From: Latrodectus hesperus | Lineage: Eukaryota > Arthropoda > Arachnida > Araneae > Theridiidae | Length of the DNA stretch: 64,000 bases | Reading direction: 5' to 3' | Assembly: GCA_037975125.1 (NCBI GenBank) | Contig: CM075862.1 | Location: 64,198,078 to 64,262,077, forward strand | In this document: in pieces, positions 10,492 to 22,865 of the stretch | Position numbering within the stretch: the first letter of the stretch is position 1 | Layout of the letters: every line of letters begins with the position of its first letter | Translations under genes and position numbers: made by a program | The notes under the pieces: generated by a model | Seen by the model: only the letters and a program-made list of their open reading frames with translations | Database searches by the model: none | Told to the model about the DNA's origin: nothing

Positions 10492-12942
10492 TCATAAATA
10501 CGTCAGAATTAATTTTAATCTGCTGAACGAGCGTTCACAGCTTGCTATTGATGTGTAGAAATAGTTTAGAGTATTTAAAGGAAATTTTTTCCCAAAAATT
10601 CTCATATTTGGGAAAATATCTCCGTGAGAGATTAGGTACGTTAGAAGTTCTAAAGGAGTTTTAAGTTTAATTTCTTTTATACTGCAAAGTAACATCTTGT
10701 AGTCACAAATTTCTGTATAAAATTCTGTTCCATTGAAATCTGTATCATAAAATTCACCCAAACTTTTACAATTATTTTCAAGTTCATTATCAAAATTACG
10801 ATTATAAAATAAATTTTCAACATCAGGTAAAAATCCAAATTTGGAATTAAGATCTCTAAGACGTATGAATCGCATGTGCATTTCTTGTTGCAGACGGTCA
10901 ACAACGCTTTACATAACGCGAGAAATTTCTTTTTCCACTGAGAGGCCAACATCTGTAGATGATTCTCCAGGCATTTTTCGGCGTCTTCTTACACGGACAT
11001 TTGTATTAATTCCCCATTTTTCACAAAAAAACTCAGTTTTTTAAATTGACACCTAGCATATCTGGTCTCGAATTTCTGCAAGTTCTGTCTCTAATGATTC
11101 AAGATCATTAAACGCTTCTCAAAAATTCATTTTAGGATCTTGTAATCTGAGTTGTACACGATCAATTCTTCAAGATTTCCTGCCAGAAATGAATTAAAGT
11201 TATGAAATTAAAGTTAAGTATATTTTGCAATAAAAGTGTAGCTTCATTTCTGGTGTCATTTGTGGTGGTAATATCTTCTGATAGTTTCTCTAATATTTCA
11301 ATTAAGTCCTCCAGCCTATAAACAATAACACTAATTGCTTGTGCTGTAGCACTACATCGGGTTTCAGATTCACGTTTAAAAGTTTTATTTAAAGAGCATT
11401 TTAATAATTCCCAGCGTAGTGTTGAACGTGAGAAAAATACATATATATATTTTAAATCATTCCAAAACATGACTGGATCTTGCTTAGCTGCAGTAACTGC
11501 AAGTAAATGTAATGAATAATTATCGCAATTTACAAATAATGCTTTATTATTTTTCTCTTTAATTCTCGGTTGAACTCCGGATATGTGATCTGAGATCACT
11601 GCGGCATTATCATTACATTGAGATCTACAGTTTATTAAAAAAATTTGATCAGAGTTTAATTTTTCTAAAATTGTTTTTCAATTGAGGCTGCATCTTTAGA
11701 ATGTATTTCGATAAATCCTAAAAAAGAATCTTTGTTTGAAACTTTTCTGTTAGTATAATCAATATCTAAGTACTTGAAAACCTGGGACATTTGTTCTCGA
11801 TAAGAGAGATCAGGAGTCGAAACAAATAAAAGTCCATAATATTTATTTCGCTTAATATCACTTATTATTTGATTTCGAACCATGGATGCCAGAAGGTGAA
11901 TAAATTCATTTTTAATTTGTGGTGATAGGTATGAAATAGTTTTTGGCGTTTCCATGACATTTTTAAGATGACTTGCGAGAAGTGGATCAAACTGCGCTAC
12001 AACAGATAACAGATTTCTAATATTTGTATCATCTTCAAGCGTAATATTTTCAATATGACCTCGTAGAGGTAGATTTTGAACTATCAAATATTTCACGCAT
12101 GCTAATATTCGATGCAATATATTTCGCCAACGTTCCTTTTCGGATTGTATATTTGCTTTAAATATTGTATCGATTCCCGTTTTATTTATTAATCTTTTTT
12201 CTGTTTCTTTCCAAATTGTGAATAATTTTCGATGATTTAGACTTTTTTCGTGACTAATCAATTTATCTTTTTTCCTCCATTTTTGAAAACCAGACTCTGA
12301 TACGAAAGATGATTGTGTAGCAGAATTTGATGAAGAAAACAGTATGTAACAAAAACAATATGTTGCATTGTTTTTACGCGAATATAATATCCAAGATCAG
12401 TTAATTTCAGTTCCTCCTTCTTCATTTCCGACTCATCAAGAAAACCAAGATTTTGGCATTAGACAATTAGCTGATGCTCCAGCTGCATTTAAACTCGACT
12501 CTGTCTGAAATAATTGATATCCATGAATAATCATTTCTGTGCGTTGTTGATTCGATATTATTGGAAAATTATTCTTTAACTTTAAATAAGCAACATCTTT
12601 AAACTGCAGAACGCCTGGAATTACAAATAAACCTTCTGCTCTACTTCCGGTACTTTTTATTGTATATGGACATGTATTTGAGGCTTCTGGTGTACTTGGA
12701 TGCCTATCCTCATGATCTTCAGAGTCTTGTATTTGTTACGATATGTTATCACATAAAAGTTTAGCTGCAGAAGGGGTACCATCTTTATGAGATTTTGTTG
12801 CGTCATCATTATTTTCTGGTTTACACTTTTGCGATTCTTTCACTAAATACAATTTCCTCATCATTCTACATTTCTGAACTTCTTTTTCTTGTTCTAGCTT
12901 CCTTTTTTGATTTAGAAAACACCTGAAGTTTTTTTCTGACAT
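10492..12942 (-). pseudogene. hAT transposase, zinc-finger/DUF4371 (ZMYM1-like) type, copy A
   Basis: Read on minus from a likely start at 12942 (MSEKNFRCFL). The order is: a basic N-terminus; a TTF-like zinc finger region (about 12600-12300, with PGVLQFKDVAYLKLKNNF and H...SLNHRK); a DUF4371-like core (12261-11665, LPLRGHIENI, QISYLSPQI-like, YYGLLFVSTPDLSY); a catalytic-region segment (NDNAAVISDHISGVQ, about 11600); and the C-terminal dimerisation motif CERSFSRLKLILTYL just before 10492. In intact relatives this enzyme cuts and joins the transposon ends. Here it is dead: a stop follows DNIS (12736) and there are several frameshifts. The stop after DNIS is also in copy B, so the element died before the duplication. 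Confidence 0.8.
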
Positions 12943-15900
12943 TGACATCATCTGAATAAAAATTATATTATTTAAGATATCACATTTGCAAAATACAATA
13001 ACAGCAAATGAAGTATAAAAATGATTTATTACAAATTGAAAACTAATATAGCAATCAAATTCCATTGCTGCAATTATTTTATTGAATACTATTAACAATT
13101 TCGCGCATATTTTATTCACTAAATTATAGAATCATAGTGTAAGTTGGCAAAAATAAAATCATCAAGGCGTTAAAAAGTAAAATACATAACGAAAGTATCT
13201 ATAGTTATAATTAGGTTGTTGAATTAATAATGAAACGGAAATAAAAAATCAATATATCTATTCTCTCTGAACATGCTCATAAAATAGATATATTGGTTAA
13301 TTCGCTCCACTTATCTATTTGGTTTTTCAAAATTAGGTATCAAAAACCTTGGAATGAAATCTTTTTTTTGTCAATTTACTTAGTTTCAGATGAATTAAAG
13401 TAAATAATGTTATAATTTACAGTAATATTTGTTTAAATTAACAACAGAATTTAAGCTATTCCTCTGGTTTCGCTCGTCTTCGAAGAATCACATTCATTTA
13501 AACAATTTCTCAATGGCAATTTTTTAAATGACTCAAAATACAAGCTTAACAGCATCATAATGAGCACATCATCTTGTTTCTGCAAGTTGCTGAGCAGTAA
13601 TTACAATGTTTGTTAGAAGGGTCATACATTTATGGGAAAAATACGCATGCAAACTTTCTAGGGTTCCAAAAAGTCATCTATAATGAATCAAATGAAACTA
13701 GTGTAATATTTGATTTTCAGTATTAATCTAGCGAGTAAGTTATATTTGATAACACTTAATTTTAATCAGGTACATCTGCCGACATTAAATTTTTTTAAAA
13801 AACACTATAAGCTTTCTACAGTTGTTATATTAAAACTCGAAACATGCAATTCTTTCTCAGTGTAACAAAAATACTTGCTACATTCTTGTAAGCAATTAAA
13901 GTGCACTTTCTACATAACAGAACAGAAGACTTTTCAACTAATTTTACTAAATATTTTTTATTAATTTCCTAAAGGACCATCAGAAGCTGATATAACTACC
14001 ATAAAAAATTTATTCATTAAAAATTCCCAGTTTATACATTCTATTTCAATGCAATAAAATATTTTCAATACTGGCATTAGATAGCATTGCAAAACCATTC
14101 TCTAGAGTAAACCCCACAGTATACGTTTATGATATTTTATAATTAATAACTGATCAGAGAATACAAATACTATTTTAAATCATGTTAATCCCCAACTCAT
14201 TATCTCAGTAAAATTGGACCTATAATAATTTGTTATATTTTTCTCAAAAATAAACATTTTTAAAAATAAGAATTTTATAAAAATATATGTTGTTGTTACT
14301 AATGACTCTTGGACAAGCCAAACTCGCTATGCCTCGGCTATGCGAATTTAAATCAATTGGGGGCGTCTTCCGTATTAATAAGAGCACCATGAAGGTGAAA
14401 GTAACGTTTTGCTCTTAAATCCTCCGATAGATGGCAGCACCAGATGATCTACTCTCTCAATTTTGGCATTGATCTGAAGGGGGAGTAAATTTCTCCTGAC
14501 CATTGCATTCATAGTAACTGCTCAACGACCAACCACAGGATCTTCGATATATGTTAAATGTATATTGCTTAAATCACAAGTATAATGCTTTTATTTGTAA
14601 AAGGAATAATAAGAATAAAAACTAGAGAATTATTAGAAAAATTTAGATTTTCCATTATTGTCATAAATTTTACCCTTAAATGAAATTTCCACATAACTCT
14701 CATACATCAATTTTAATTTCTTTTTGAAACGAAAACAAGTTTAAGAATTAGTGTTTTAATTAGAAAATTTTAGCAAATAATATTTTCAACAAAATAAAAC
14801 TTCAGGATTAAAAAGACATGACTGTAGATGGAGTATTTTTCCAATATTCATGATCACTTGCATACTTTTAAAAAGCACATAAAGTTGATTATGATTTTAT
14901 AAAATTAATTTTTAAAATGGTAATGGTATGCTTTCAATAATTTTCCTACATATGCAATTCTGAGGAAGAAACAGTCTTTACAACTAATTTTCCTTCCTAA
15001 TTGAATTTGATAATTCTTTAGTTTACATACATAAATATACTATATACTTTAAAAAATAATTTCATCAAAACAAGTACAATAAAAGTAATATACACTGCAC
15101 TCTTAAAAATGTAATAAATAATTTAAAATGTTTAAAAAAATAAAAGCCGAAATGTGAATAAGAATGTGAATTAGATACAAAAATGTAATGCAATTAAAAC
15201 CATTTATAATTGTACCTTCCCATGAAACCTGTTTCTACCATTTTTGAGCAAACGCTCATTTAGCAAGAAAGTTCCCAATCCCTGATTTCAAACTAATCTA
15301 TCAAATCTGGGAGTTGAATTGGAATTTTTGCTTTGCAGTGAAACTAATTGACTCTTCCAAGGGTCTCTGGATAGCCGGTTAAGAGGTTAAAATAGTTTTT
15401 TAAATTATACATCATTTAGAATATTAACGCAATTAAAAATGATTTTTATCGTAAAAAATTTAAATTACAAAATGTAATATTGATAATTTATGAATATTTC
15501 AATTTGATACTCACACACATAAAACTATTTTTTCTGATTCCAAAACAATAAGACCTTTGTTAATTACGTCTTCATATGATTTTAGTTTAGATAATTAAAT
15601 TATATGATAGCATTATCAATGCAAAATGCAGATAGGCAACGAAACACTAATACAGATAATAATTTTAAATTTCTTACAAAACACACGTAAATTCATATAA
15701 AATTATCCAATTATATATATTTATTAAAATCAGAAATTTTCAATAAAACAATTTATAAATATATTATATTATTAAAAGCAATTTTTTGACAAAACTAATT
15801 GTTTTTTTTTTCAAGTTATTTTTCATTGATTCAAATTATTATCAGAAATTATAGGTACTGTGATAATTTTTTTTACTTTTATATCGTATAATTTTATTTA

Positions 15901-17625
15901 GATTTTCTCAATCGGTTATCTTAGTAGTAAAAATTTTCTCTTTTTATTTTTAATATATTTAATAAAATTATTTTCCTAAGATAATGAAATATATTTTATC
16001 ATTAAAATAGGCGTGAATTTTTATTAAAATCAAAATTCCTTACTATTATGAATCATTTTGAAAGTACTGTTCATGCAATAGCTTAAATTTCTCTCTTTCA
16101 AATATCATTTAAAGACAATACTAATTTTTAAAATTTTACAATATAAAATGAGAAATATACACGATTTCTTCGCAATTTTCTTGAGTGATTTTTTCAAGTT
16201 AAAAGATATTTTTTCATATAAATTAAACTAATTAATTAAAATTTATTTTGTATACTTAAGCATACAAAGAAAACAAAAGAAAACAATTAAAAAGAAAAAA
16301 ACTTTAAAATATTCTTAAATTTTATCATTTCAAAAAAGAATTTTTCAATATAAGGTGCTAATTAAAGACAATAAAATTACAAGACAAATAAAAATTATTT
16401 CACCGAATAAATCCATTTAAACATTAATAAGATAATTTTACATGAGTTTTTTAAGAAAAGAATAATTAGATACTTAATTTTCAAACTCAACAAGCATACT
16501 AGTAAATATTTATACTGGCATAATGTATAAAATATTGAAATCTACAAGAAACACATAGTGGACAGAGATATAACTTACTGCAATAATATTTTTAGTGTCA
16601 AAACTCCAGAATTTCAGAAGTTTATATTTTCGTTTCCGACGAAGCGATGTTAGTGAAGGAATGATATACTACTGTACAAAGGAAAGAAGTTCATGTGTTT
16701 TCCTAAAACTTGGAGGTTATTAGTACTAACTCCCCACCATTTCGATTCCAGGAAGACTATTCCCCATAGGGGGTGTTGACAGCATACTGCAACGCTATTT
16801 TGAGAAAAATTCCCCATTTTAGTTGAAGGTCAGTCAGCTGCAAGACACATATTTTGGTCAAAGGGGACAAATAATAGGAAACACGTTTTCAGCAAGAATT
16901 TTCTTACGAGAATAAAGCGACACTAGACTAAAAGGCTAAAATAAAGCTTGAGATAAAAGTACAAGGTGTTTTTACTTTTATTTTGAGACGACGGATAATA
17001 ATTTCACAGAGTCTTAATAACAACTGAAACTGATCTTTCTATATCGCTTCTTGATAATTTAAGTCAAATCTGATTTTTCTCTGATTCTATTAGCAGATTT
17101 AAATTCTTCAAGTTTTCATTAATAATATATTAGTTTTATGAAATTTTCTTTTTGGCAAGCAATATTTCACTGTGTTATTGTAGACAAAATACGATTAAAT
17201 TTCTACATTTTGTATTATAAAGGGAAATAAAAAATATTAACGAAATATATTTCTCGTGAAATAAAATAACTTAATCTCTTATAAGAAATTAAATAATAAG
17301 TCAAATATAATATTTCAGAACACTAAAATTTCGAAAATAATTTTGACGTTTTGAATAATTATCGCATCCAGAGGGGTCAAGGGTCCAGTGGATATTCATT
17401 GAACTTTTCTTTTCTTTTTTTTTTTTTTAAACAAGAAATGTATTTACTTTGTTAACATTATTGTTACCACTTTCAATAGCATAAAACTTGACTTAGACAG
17501 TCTGTATAACAATATAACAATTAGGACTCAAAAAGGGAACTGTGCATCTTGGTGTACTTATAAAATTAAATAAGGTCATGTGCTTACTTTTTTGTAATCT
17601 TCCTGAGTAAATAGATCCAAAAATT
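12943..17625. other. Non-coding interior of the 10-kb hAT-like element, unit A
   Basis: AT-rich with no recognised gene. Positions 14852-16285 are identical to 49739-51172 in every line compared, unlike the flanks. A slightly GC-richer patch at 14310-14540 carries CCGATAGATGGCAG (14424-14437), and another patch lies at 16640-16900. Either could be a promoter or 5' region of TE origin, but this is a guess. A poly-T run lies near 17410. Confidence 0.5.
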
Positions 17626-17638
17626 ACCATATAACATT

Positions 17639-19303
17639 GGTAATTTTTGTGTTATGCTGATGATCTCGTTATGTGGTCAACGAGCAGCGACATCCAATCT
17701 ACAGAAGACTGTCTTAATAATGCGCTTAAGCACCTTAATGCATGGCGTCTGGAGAATGATATGGTTGTAAATGAAGAAAAAACAACCACACAACTTTTTA
17801 CTTTGTCTACAAGACAACATTATGTGAATCTTGTGTACGACACACTTCCGCTAAAATTACACAAGCTACTAAATACATTGGTGTGACCATGGATAAAAGG
17901 CTAGGCTGGGCTCCACATATCAATAATATTCAAAAGAAAGCTACTGATAGACTTCGAATCCTGAGACGTCTTACGGGCACCACTTGGGGTGCCAATCAAG
18001 ACGTTTTTGCCACTACTTATAAATCATACATTCGCTCTGTTCTTGAATATAGCTGTGAAGCGCTGTCTACAGCTAGCGAAACTTCTAGACAGAAACTTAA
18101 CGTCGTCAAAAATAATGCCCTTCGAATTGTCTGCGGTGCGGATGTTTCCACTCCCATCACTGCTCTTGAGAGCCAAACGCAAATTGAACCCCTTGAGGCT
18201 CGTCGTGACAAAGTCCTTCTGAGATTCATTGAGAGATCTCGCCGTGTCGGTGATGGTTTTTGGGAGACTTACAAAACTGGTAAATTGCGCTTAGTGACAC
18301 AGCTCGCTCCTCTGGAAAAATCACTATTGCTTCAGAGAAAGTACAAGGCTGACTCCGGTGAGCGACTCTATTTTCCCCGGCCAACGCCTGTGAAGGATGT
18401 ACCCAACATCCCTGTTTGCTTATACCTTCTTGGCATAAAGGATCGCAAAGAAGATGTCTTCCCACAGATTTTAAAAGCCGCCACACTGGATATGCTTCTC
18501 TCTATATATCCAATGGCAGAATGGTACCATGTATACACAGACGGCTCGGCAATCGGCGAGAATTGTGGTGCTGGCTTTTATTCATCTCTTGCTGAGGGTT
18601 CTTTTCCGGTCGGCAAACATATGACAAACATTGACGGGGAGGTTGCGGCTATTTGTGGGGCTGCCAGACGATTAATGCAACTGCCGGGCCTTAAAAAGGT
18701 GGTTTTCCTTTCTGACTCAACAGCAGCTCTTCAAGCCATAACTTTATTGCTCCCACATGATGCCCTTGCTATGACCTACCGGGAAATCCCATCTACAAGA
18801 AAGAACTGAAATCTTTTTGTAATGGGTGCCAGGGCATTGTGATATTGATGGCAATGAACGTGCTGATAGGATTGGCAATTATGGATGTCACTTGACCCAA
18901 GAAGACAGGCCTATAAGCTATTGTGCTGCACGTAGTACTATTAATCTACGTATTAAAAATCAATTAGGACAGCCTGGGAGGCAGCTGCTGTTCGCAAAAG
19001 ATGGGAGACGGTTGTCAGATGCAATACCATCCCCAACAGCCTGCCGCTTGGAGTGGCGGTTACCACCTTCAAGATGGCGACGGGTCTAGACTACCTTCAG
19101 AAGCATCTCCACCGGATCGGCCTTGCCGATACTCCCCTCTGCCCCCTGTGTTCTACAGGCGAGGTTACAGTCGAACACCTGTCTTACTGTGATGTTCTGG
19201 AACAGGCCGACGACGACTTGCATGGGCGGGCTGGACTCTACTGGGAAGCACGGCGCCAAATGGCCCATCGGCCACGGGCGGGCGTTGGATGAAAAAGAAG
19301 AAG
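17639..19303 (+). mobile_element. 5'-truncated LINE with RNase H domain, copy A
   Basis: Flanked by a perfect 13-bp direct repeat, ACCATATAACATT, at 17626-17638 and 19304-19316: a target-site duplication. The insert starts inside the reverse transcriptase at the catalytic YADD box and ends in a short GAAAAAGAAGAAG tail, as expected of incomplete reverse transcription from the 3' end. The same insertion lies at the matching place in unit B (52530-54200), so it predates the duplication. Confidence 0.88.
17647..19292 (+). pseudogene. LINE ORF2 C-terminus: reverse transcriptase end, RNase H, zinc finger (copy A)
   Basis: Starts at CYADDLVMW, the polymerase active-site aspartates. A frameshift near 17850 leads into the 17883-18809 frame (YKSYIRSVLEYSCEA thumb region). 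RNase H follows at about 18535: YTDGSAIGENCGAG, DGEVAAI and LSDSTAAL carry the usual acidic residues, and VPGHCDIDGNERAD lies after a second break near 18805. A C-terminal finger CPLCSTGEVTVEHLSYC lies near 19140. This domain set points to the I/R1-type LINEs, not Jockey, so it is unlikely to be the missing ORF2 of the gag element at 5552. Non-functional. Confidence 0.85.
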
Positions 19304-19316
19304 ACCATATAACATT

Positions 19317-19903
19317 AACACGAATAATTTGATAAATAACTTTATACTAAGTTTAAATTTCTCATTTGCATAAAAATGGAATTGACCAATCGAATTTTTC
19401 AGATATTTTACATAAAAAATGAAAGTATTTTCGTTATTTACACATTTACAAGATTTGTTGCACAAAACAACAGTATCACAAATATTGAACAAAATATGCA
19501 ACTTAAAAAGAAAGGATTAAAAAAAATAAAAAATGACAATCGAACTTATTATGAAACAAAAATTGAAAGTTAACAGTACACAATTTTAAAAAAGAACTAA
19601 GCTATGTAAAATTACTGTTAATAAGGAAATCTAATAAGTGTTTCTTTTATGGCAAGCTCTATTAGCTTTTTACTCGTCATTTTTCATGAACAATCCAAGT
19701 CTGTATTTTCCATGACATTTTTTTCTTCTGGACATGACACAAGAATTATAAAAGATAAAATATAGTTCTCCGAATAAAATTGATATAATGATCAAATTAA
19801 AATTGAAATTTTCTGGAAAATTTTTTTTTATCTTTGTAATGATTTAGCGCCTCTCTGCAAGCTGCGCCCGGGCATGGTAGCCCCCCTCCTCGCTACGCCA
19901 CTG
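19317..19903. other. Right end of the 10-kb hAT-like element, unit A
   Basis: No gene. The last 60 bases are GC-richer and end in the terminal sequence GGCATGGTAG...CTCGCTACGCCACTG. Collinear with 54214-54799. Confidence 0.5.
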
Positions 19904-19911
19904 ATGATACT

Positions 19912-21064
19912 TCGCGGTTAGAACTACTCCTTTTATATTCCTTCCTCCATGGTGAATACATGGCCTATTTATCATATAGATATTAAAAGTATTCAGCTTT
20001 AAACTTTGCTCTTCACTGTAATTACTAACGCTGCCTTTTCGCTACTATTGGTCAAGACTTAAACAGTACCTATAAATTTAACAATAAAAACTTATGTATT
20101 CAAATTTTCATTTTTTGTCTGTAAATGTGTATATTCACATTTGTTATGCTTTAGAATATTTTATTTTGCTAAATTAATTTTTTCCATAATGTGAATACCA
20201 ATTAAATTAAAAATTGTTTTCTGCAAGAAACTAAGTTGAAAATTACACACTTCAAGTCATTTTTCTTTTGACTCTCATGAAGAAAAATAAATTGTTAATT
20301 TTATTAATATTTCTAATTTATATATCTATCTCAACCAAAAAATATCAAAGTTTGTATTACAATTAATTAAAAATATTCAGTTTGACATTAATTCGTAATT
20401 TTTGCTCAATTTTTTAACTAGTTAACATCTAGCTGTCAAATTTTAAGATATTACTTAAAAAAAAAAACTTAAAAAACTACATGAATATGAACAAACTTGT
20501 GCATTATTTGTCTATTATTTTTCTATTTCTATTTATTATAGCTCAACATTAATTGTCAACAAAAGTTGACCAGGTGCAGAAATATTACATCCAGAAAATA
20601 TTAACCAGACAGTGGAACAGTTAATTCTAAAATATTTTATTTAACAAAATGCATATTATTTTGCAATTTAGATAATACACTTCCGTTTTAACATTCAGCT
20701 TTAAACTTTGCTCTTCACTGTAGCCACTAAAGCTGCCTCTTCACTATTATTGGTCAAGACTTAAGCAGCACCTATAAATTTAACAATAAAAATTTATTAG
20801 ATGTATGAAACTTATTAGATAGAAAATTATTAGAACAATAATACTTTTTACATATCCATACATTTTATTTAATATGTCATCAACATTCTTTTCTAACTCA
20901 AAATAGTTTTTAATTTTAAAAATTACAACATAAAAATTGGTTTTTGGATATGATGTAGTTGTCCCGCTGCAAAACGTAAGCAAACACCAAAAAAGGTAAA
21001 CAATGCGGATGGATACAAGACATGCGGCGTAGGAATAAACCTTCTTATCGGACCTGTGTGATTA
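19912..21064. other. AT-rich spacer with a 100-bp direct repeat pair
   Basis: No gene. A segment of about 105 bp starting ATTCAGCTTTAAACTTTGC at about 19990 recurs at about 20694, each ending near CCTATAAATTTAACAATAAAAA. The pair is also in unit B (about 54885 and 55598). The repeats do not show the TG...CA ends of LTRs. Confidence 0.55.
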
Positions 21065-21330
21065 GTATAGCAAAAATGGGAAAAAAACCGGTTTATTTCC
21101 GGGAATAAACCGGGTTAATTCCCAAATTTAAAGAATTGTGGAAAATTTTGAACTTTTTTAAAAATTTATGTTTTTAACTATTAAAACCACATAATATATT
21201 TAAAAAGATATATTTCAATGATTTCTACTTTTATTTATTACAATAGAAATTTCTCAAAACATATTTGGAAATAGATGACAGCTATTTTTAAAAAGATTGG
21301 AGAGATTTTAAGTAGTGTTCATTAGGGATG
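21065..21330. mobile_element. Terminal fragment of a second hAT family (same family as 35296-43036)
   Basis: Begins TAGTATAGCAA and runs into the GGGAAAAAA / CCGGTTTATTTCC / GGAATAAACCGGG palindrome. Over about 260 bp it matches the complement of the right end of the B-only element (42770-43036), including GATGACAGCTAT and AAGATTGGAG. No second end was found. The unit B copy is at 55970-56225, where the first bases TAGTATTGCAAGG are closer to the intact terminus. Confidence 0.7.
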
Positions 21331-22275
21331 GGATTTAGTTACTTTTCCTGTACTTAGAACGTACTGAGTACAGTTACTTTTAAAGTAACAAGTATTTTAC
21401 CGATTACATTTCGTACTTGCTACAATTGTTTTGTACTGCCATCTATCGGATTAAAATATATAGAGAAAGTTTTTAAAATCTTATAAATTGAATAAAAATT
21501 ATATTAATAATAAATAAATTAATAACTAACTAAAACGAAATAAGTAGATCAAAAATATTTTATATAAACCATAAAATTAATTGATATAATTAATGTTAAT
21601 TTAAATTATTATCATATAAATAAGCATTCACTTAAATATTAATAAAAAGATCTATAAAAAATAATTATTATTTATGCAACATTTCCTTAATGGCAAGTTT
21701 TTGTTTTTCCTGTAATGCTTTAATTTCTAGTATGAGGCAAAGAAATAAAAGTTATTTATCTACAAACCTTTTTTTTTTTTGTAAAAAATTGTACATTTCT
21801 AAATCTTCTTAAATGTAATTCATTCTATATAAAAATCATGCGATTTTATTATTTACATTTATTTTCAGAATTTATATCTGTTCTAAGTAAGTTTTCCAAT
21901 TACTCAATCGTAATTTTAAAAGACTTATAATGTTAATTAATATACAAAATAAGATGAAATAATATAATTCCTATTTTTTAACCTAATCAGCTTAATTTTT
22001 TAATAGAATTTATAAGACTTTCCAATTATGTAAATAAATTTTTATAAATAACTGGTAAATATTTTGCAAAGAATTGTAAAGTGGGAAGTTTAATCAATTA
22101 CAAAGAGGTTTTATTTTATGTTTTCTTACAAAAATACAGCAATTAATTAGAAAAATCAACTTAAATTTTATTTCCTTTATTTTTCTATAATTAAACATTA
22201 ACGTGACAAACATAGTAAAATTTTCTTATGTACTGTTTTAGTAAAAATTTTTTATGTATAAAATTTTTTTATGTT
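21331..22275. other. AT-rich spacer with a TE-terminus-like start
   Basis: The first 120 bases start AGGGATGGGATTTAG and contain the near-palindrome GTACTTAG..CGTACTGAGTAC and the motif CTGCCATCTATCGG (21436-21449). They resemble the end of a DNA transposon, but no partner end was seen. The rest is AT-rich with nothing recognised. Collinear with 56226-57165. Confidence 0.4.
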
Positions 22276-22595
22276 TTGGGTCAGCTACTGTAAGCCGAGG
22301 ATTAGTGGACTGTACGCCCGGGTACCTCGAGTTTGTGTTTGTCTATCTGTCCAATCAAGAGGGGTACAGACCGCCACACACGATACGATTTTTCCTATGG
22401 ATTTGTTGTACGTGAACAAGTTGTACCGTGTGTGGGGAAGTTGGACAGGTTCAAGAAAATTCAAACAAGTTTTGATTTTTCTTCCAACACAGGAAGTAAG
22501 CAATCGCTTTCCGTTGTCGCGTGTCTGTCTCGCAGGGTTGCAAATTATTTCTTGGCGATACTTGGGAAAATTAATATTTGATCCCTTTTTTAAAA
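22276..22595. other. GC-richer TE leader before the MADF fragment, unit A
   Basis: Begins GGGTCAGCTACTGTAAGCC and stays well conserved with 57171-57485. All frames are largely open for about 100 codons, but none resembles a known protein. It may be the terminal or 5' region of the element that supplied the MADF domain; PIF/Harbinger elements often carry such a gene. That link is an inference. Confidence 0.35.
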
Positions 22596-22865
22596 ATGCC
22601 CATGAAGCAAATATTGCAGGAATTTATTGAAATCTATAAAGATGAGCCTTGTTTGTGGCAAATAATGAGTGTCGATTACACAAATAAAATAAAAAGAAAG
22701 TTAGCTTATGAAAAATTATTAGAAATATGCAAAAAGATAGGCTACAATTAACGAAGTAAAGGAAAAAACTAATGCCCTCCATAGAACCTATAAAAGAGAA
22801 AATCAATGAATCGAAAAAAAGTGGTGTAAGCATGGAGGATGCATATGTGGAAAACAAACTAAAAA
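22596..22865 (+). pseudogene. MADF-domain fragment, copy A, frameshifted
   Basis: Starts at ATG 22596 or 22602. It reads like the first part of a MADF (Myb/SANT-like) DNA-binding domain: FIEIYKDEPCLWQIMS, then a Lys-rich helix (KRKLAYEKLLEI). It lacks about 10 nt near 22738 relative to copy B, which shifts the frame. The second half (NALHRTYKRE, then KSGVSMEDAYVENKL) lies in other frames. MADF genes accompany PIF/Harbinger transposons and also occur as host factors; here there is no transposase nearby, so the origin is open. Confidence 0.65.

Larger units (their letters stand above)
9872..19903 (-). mobile_element. Large hAT-like DNA transposon (copy A), about 10 kb including a nested LINE
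   Basis: The left end begins TAGTGGTGTTGTGAG at 9872. The right end, read on minus, begins CAGTGGCGTAGCGAG at 19903. The two continue to resemble each other (GGCTCCC / GGCTACC). The flanks ATAATATT (9864-9871) and ATGATACT (19904-19911) match at 6 of 8 positions, the two differences being transitions, as expected of an old 8-bp hAT target duplication. The interior carries a dead hAT transposase on the minus strand near the left end and a 5'-truncated LINE (17639-19303). The same structure is in unit B at 44867-54799. An alternative is two unrelated ends of one TIR family. Confidence 0.55.

Noticed and set aside
17639..19303. The LINE as the missing ORF2 of the Jockey-like gag element
   Set aside because: It carries RNase H and a C-terminal finger typical of I/R1-type LINEs, has its own target duplication and lies 9 kb away.
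19990..20800. LTR retrotransposon
   Set aside because: The direct repeats lack TG...CA ends, primer-binding site and polypurine tract, and there is no gag or pol between them.
22285..22503. Open frames of 72-82 codons on both strands of the MADF leader
   Set aside because: All frames are open because the region is GC-richer; no strand shows protein-like conservation.
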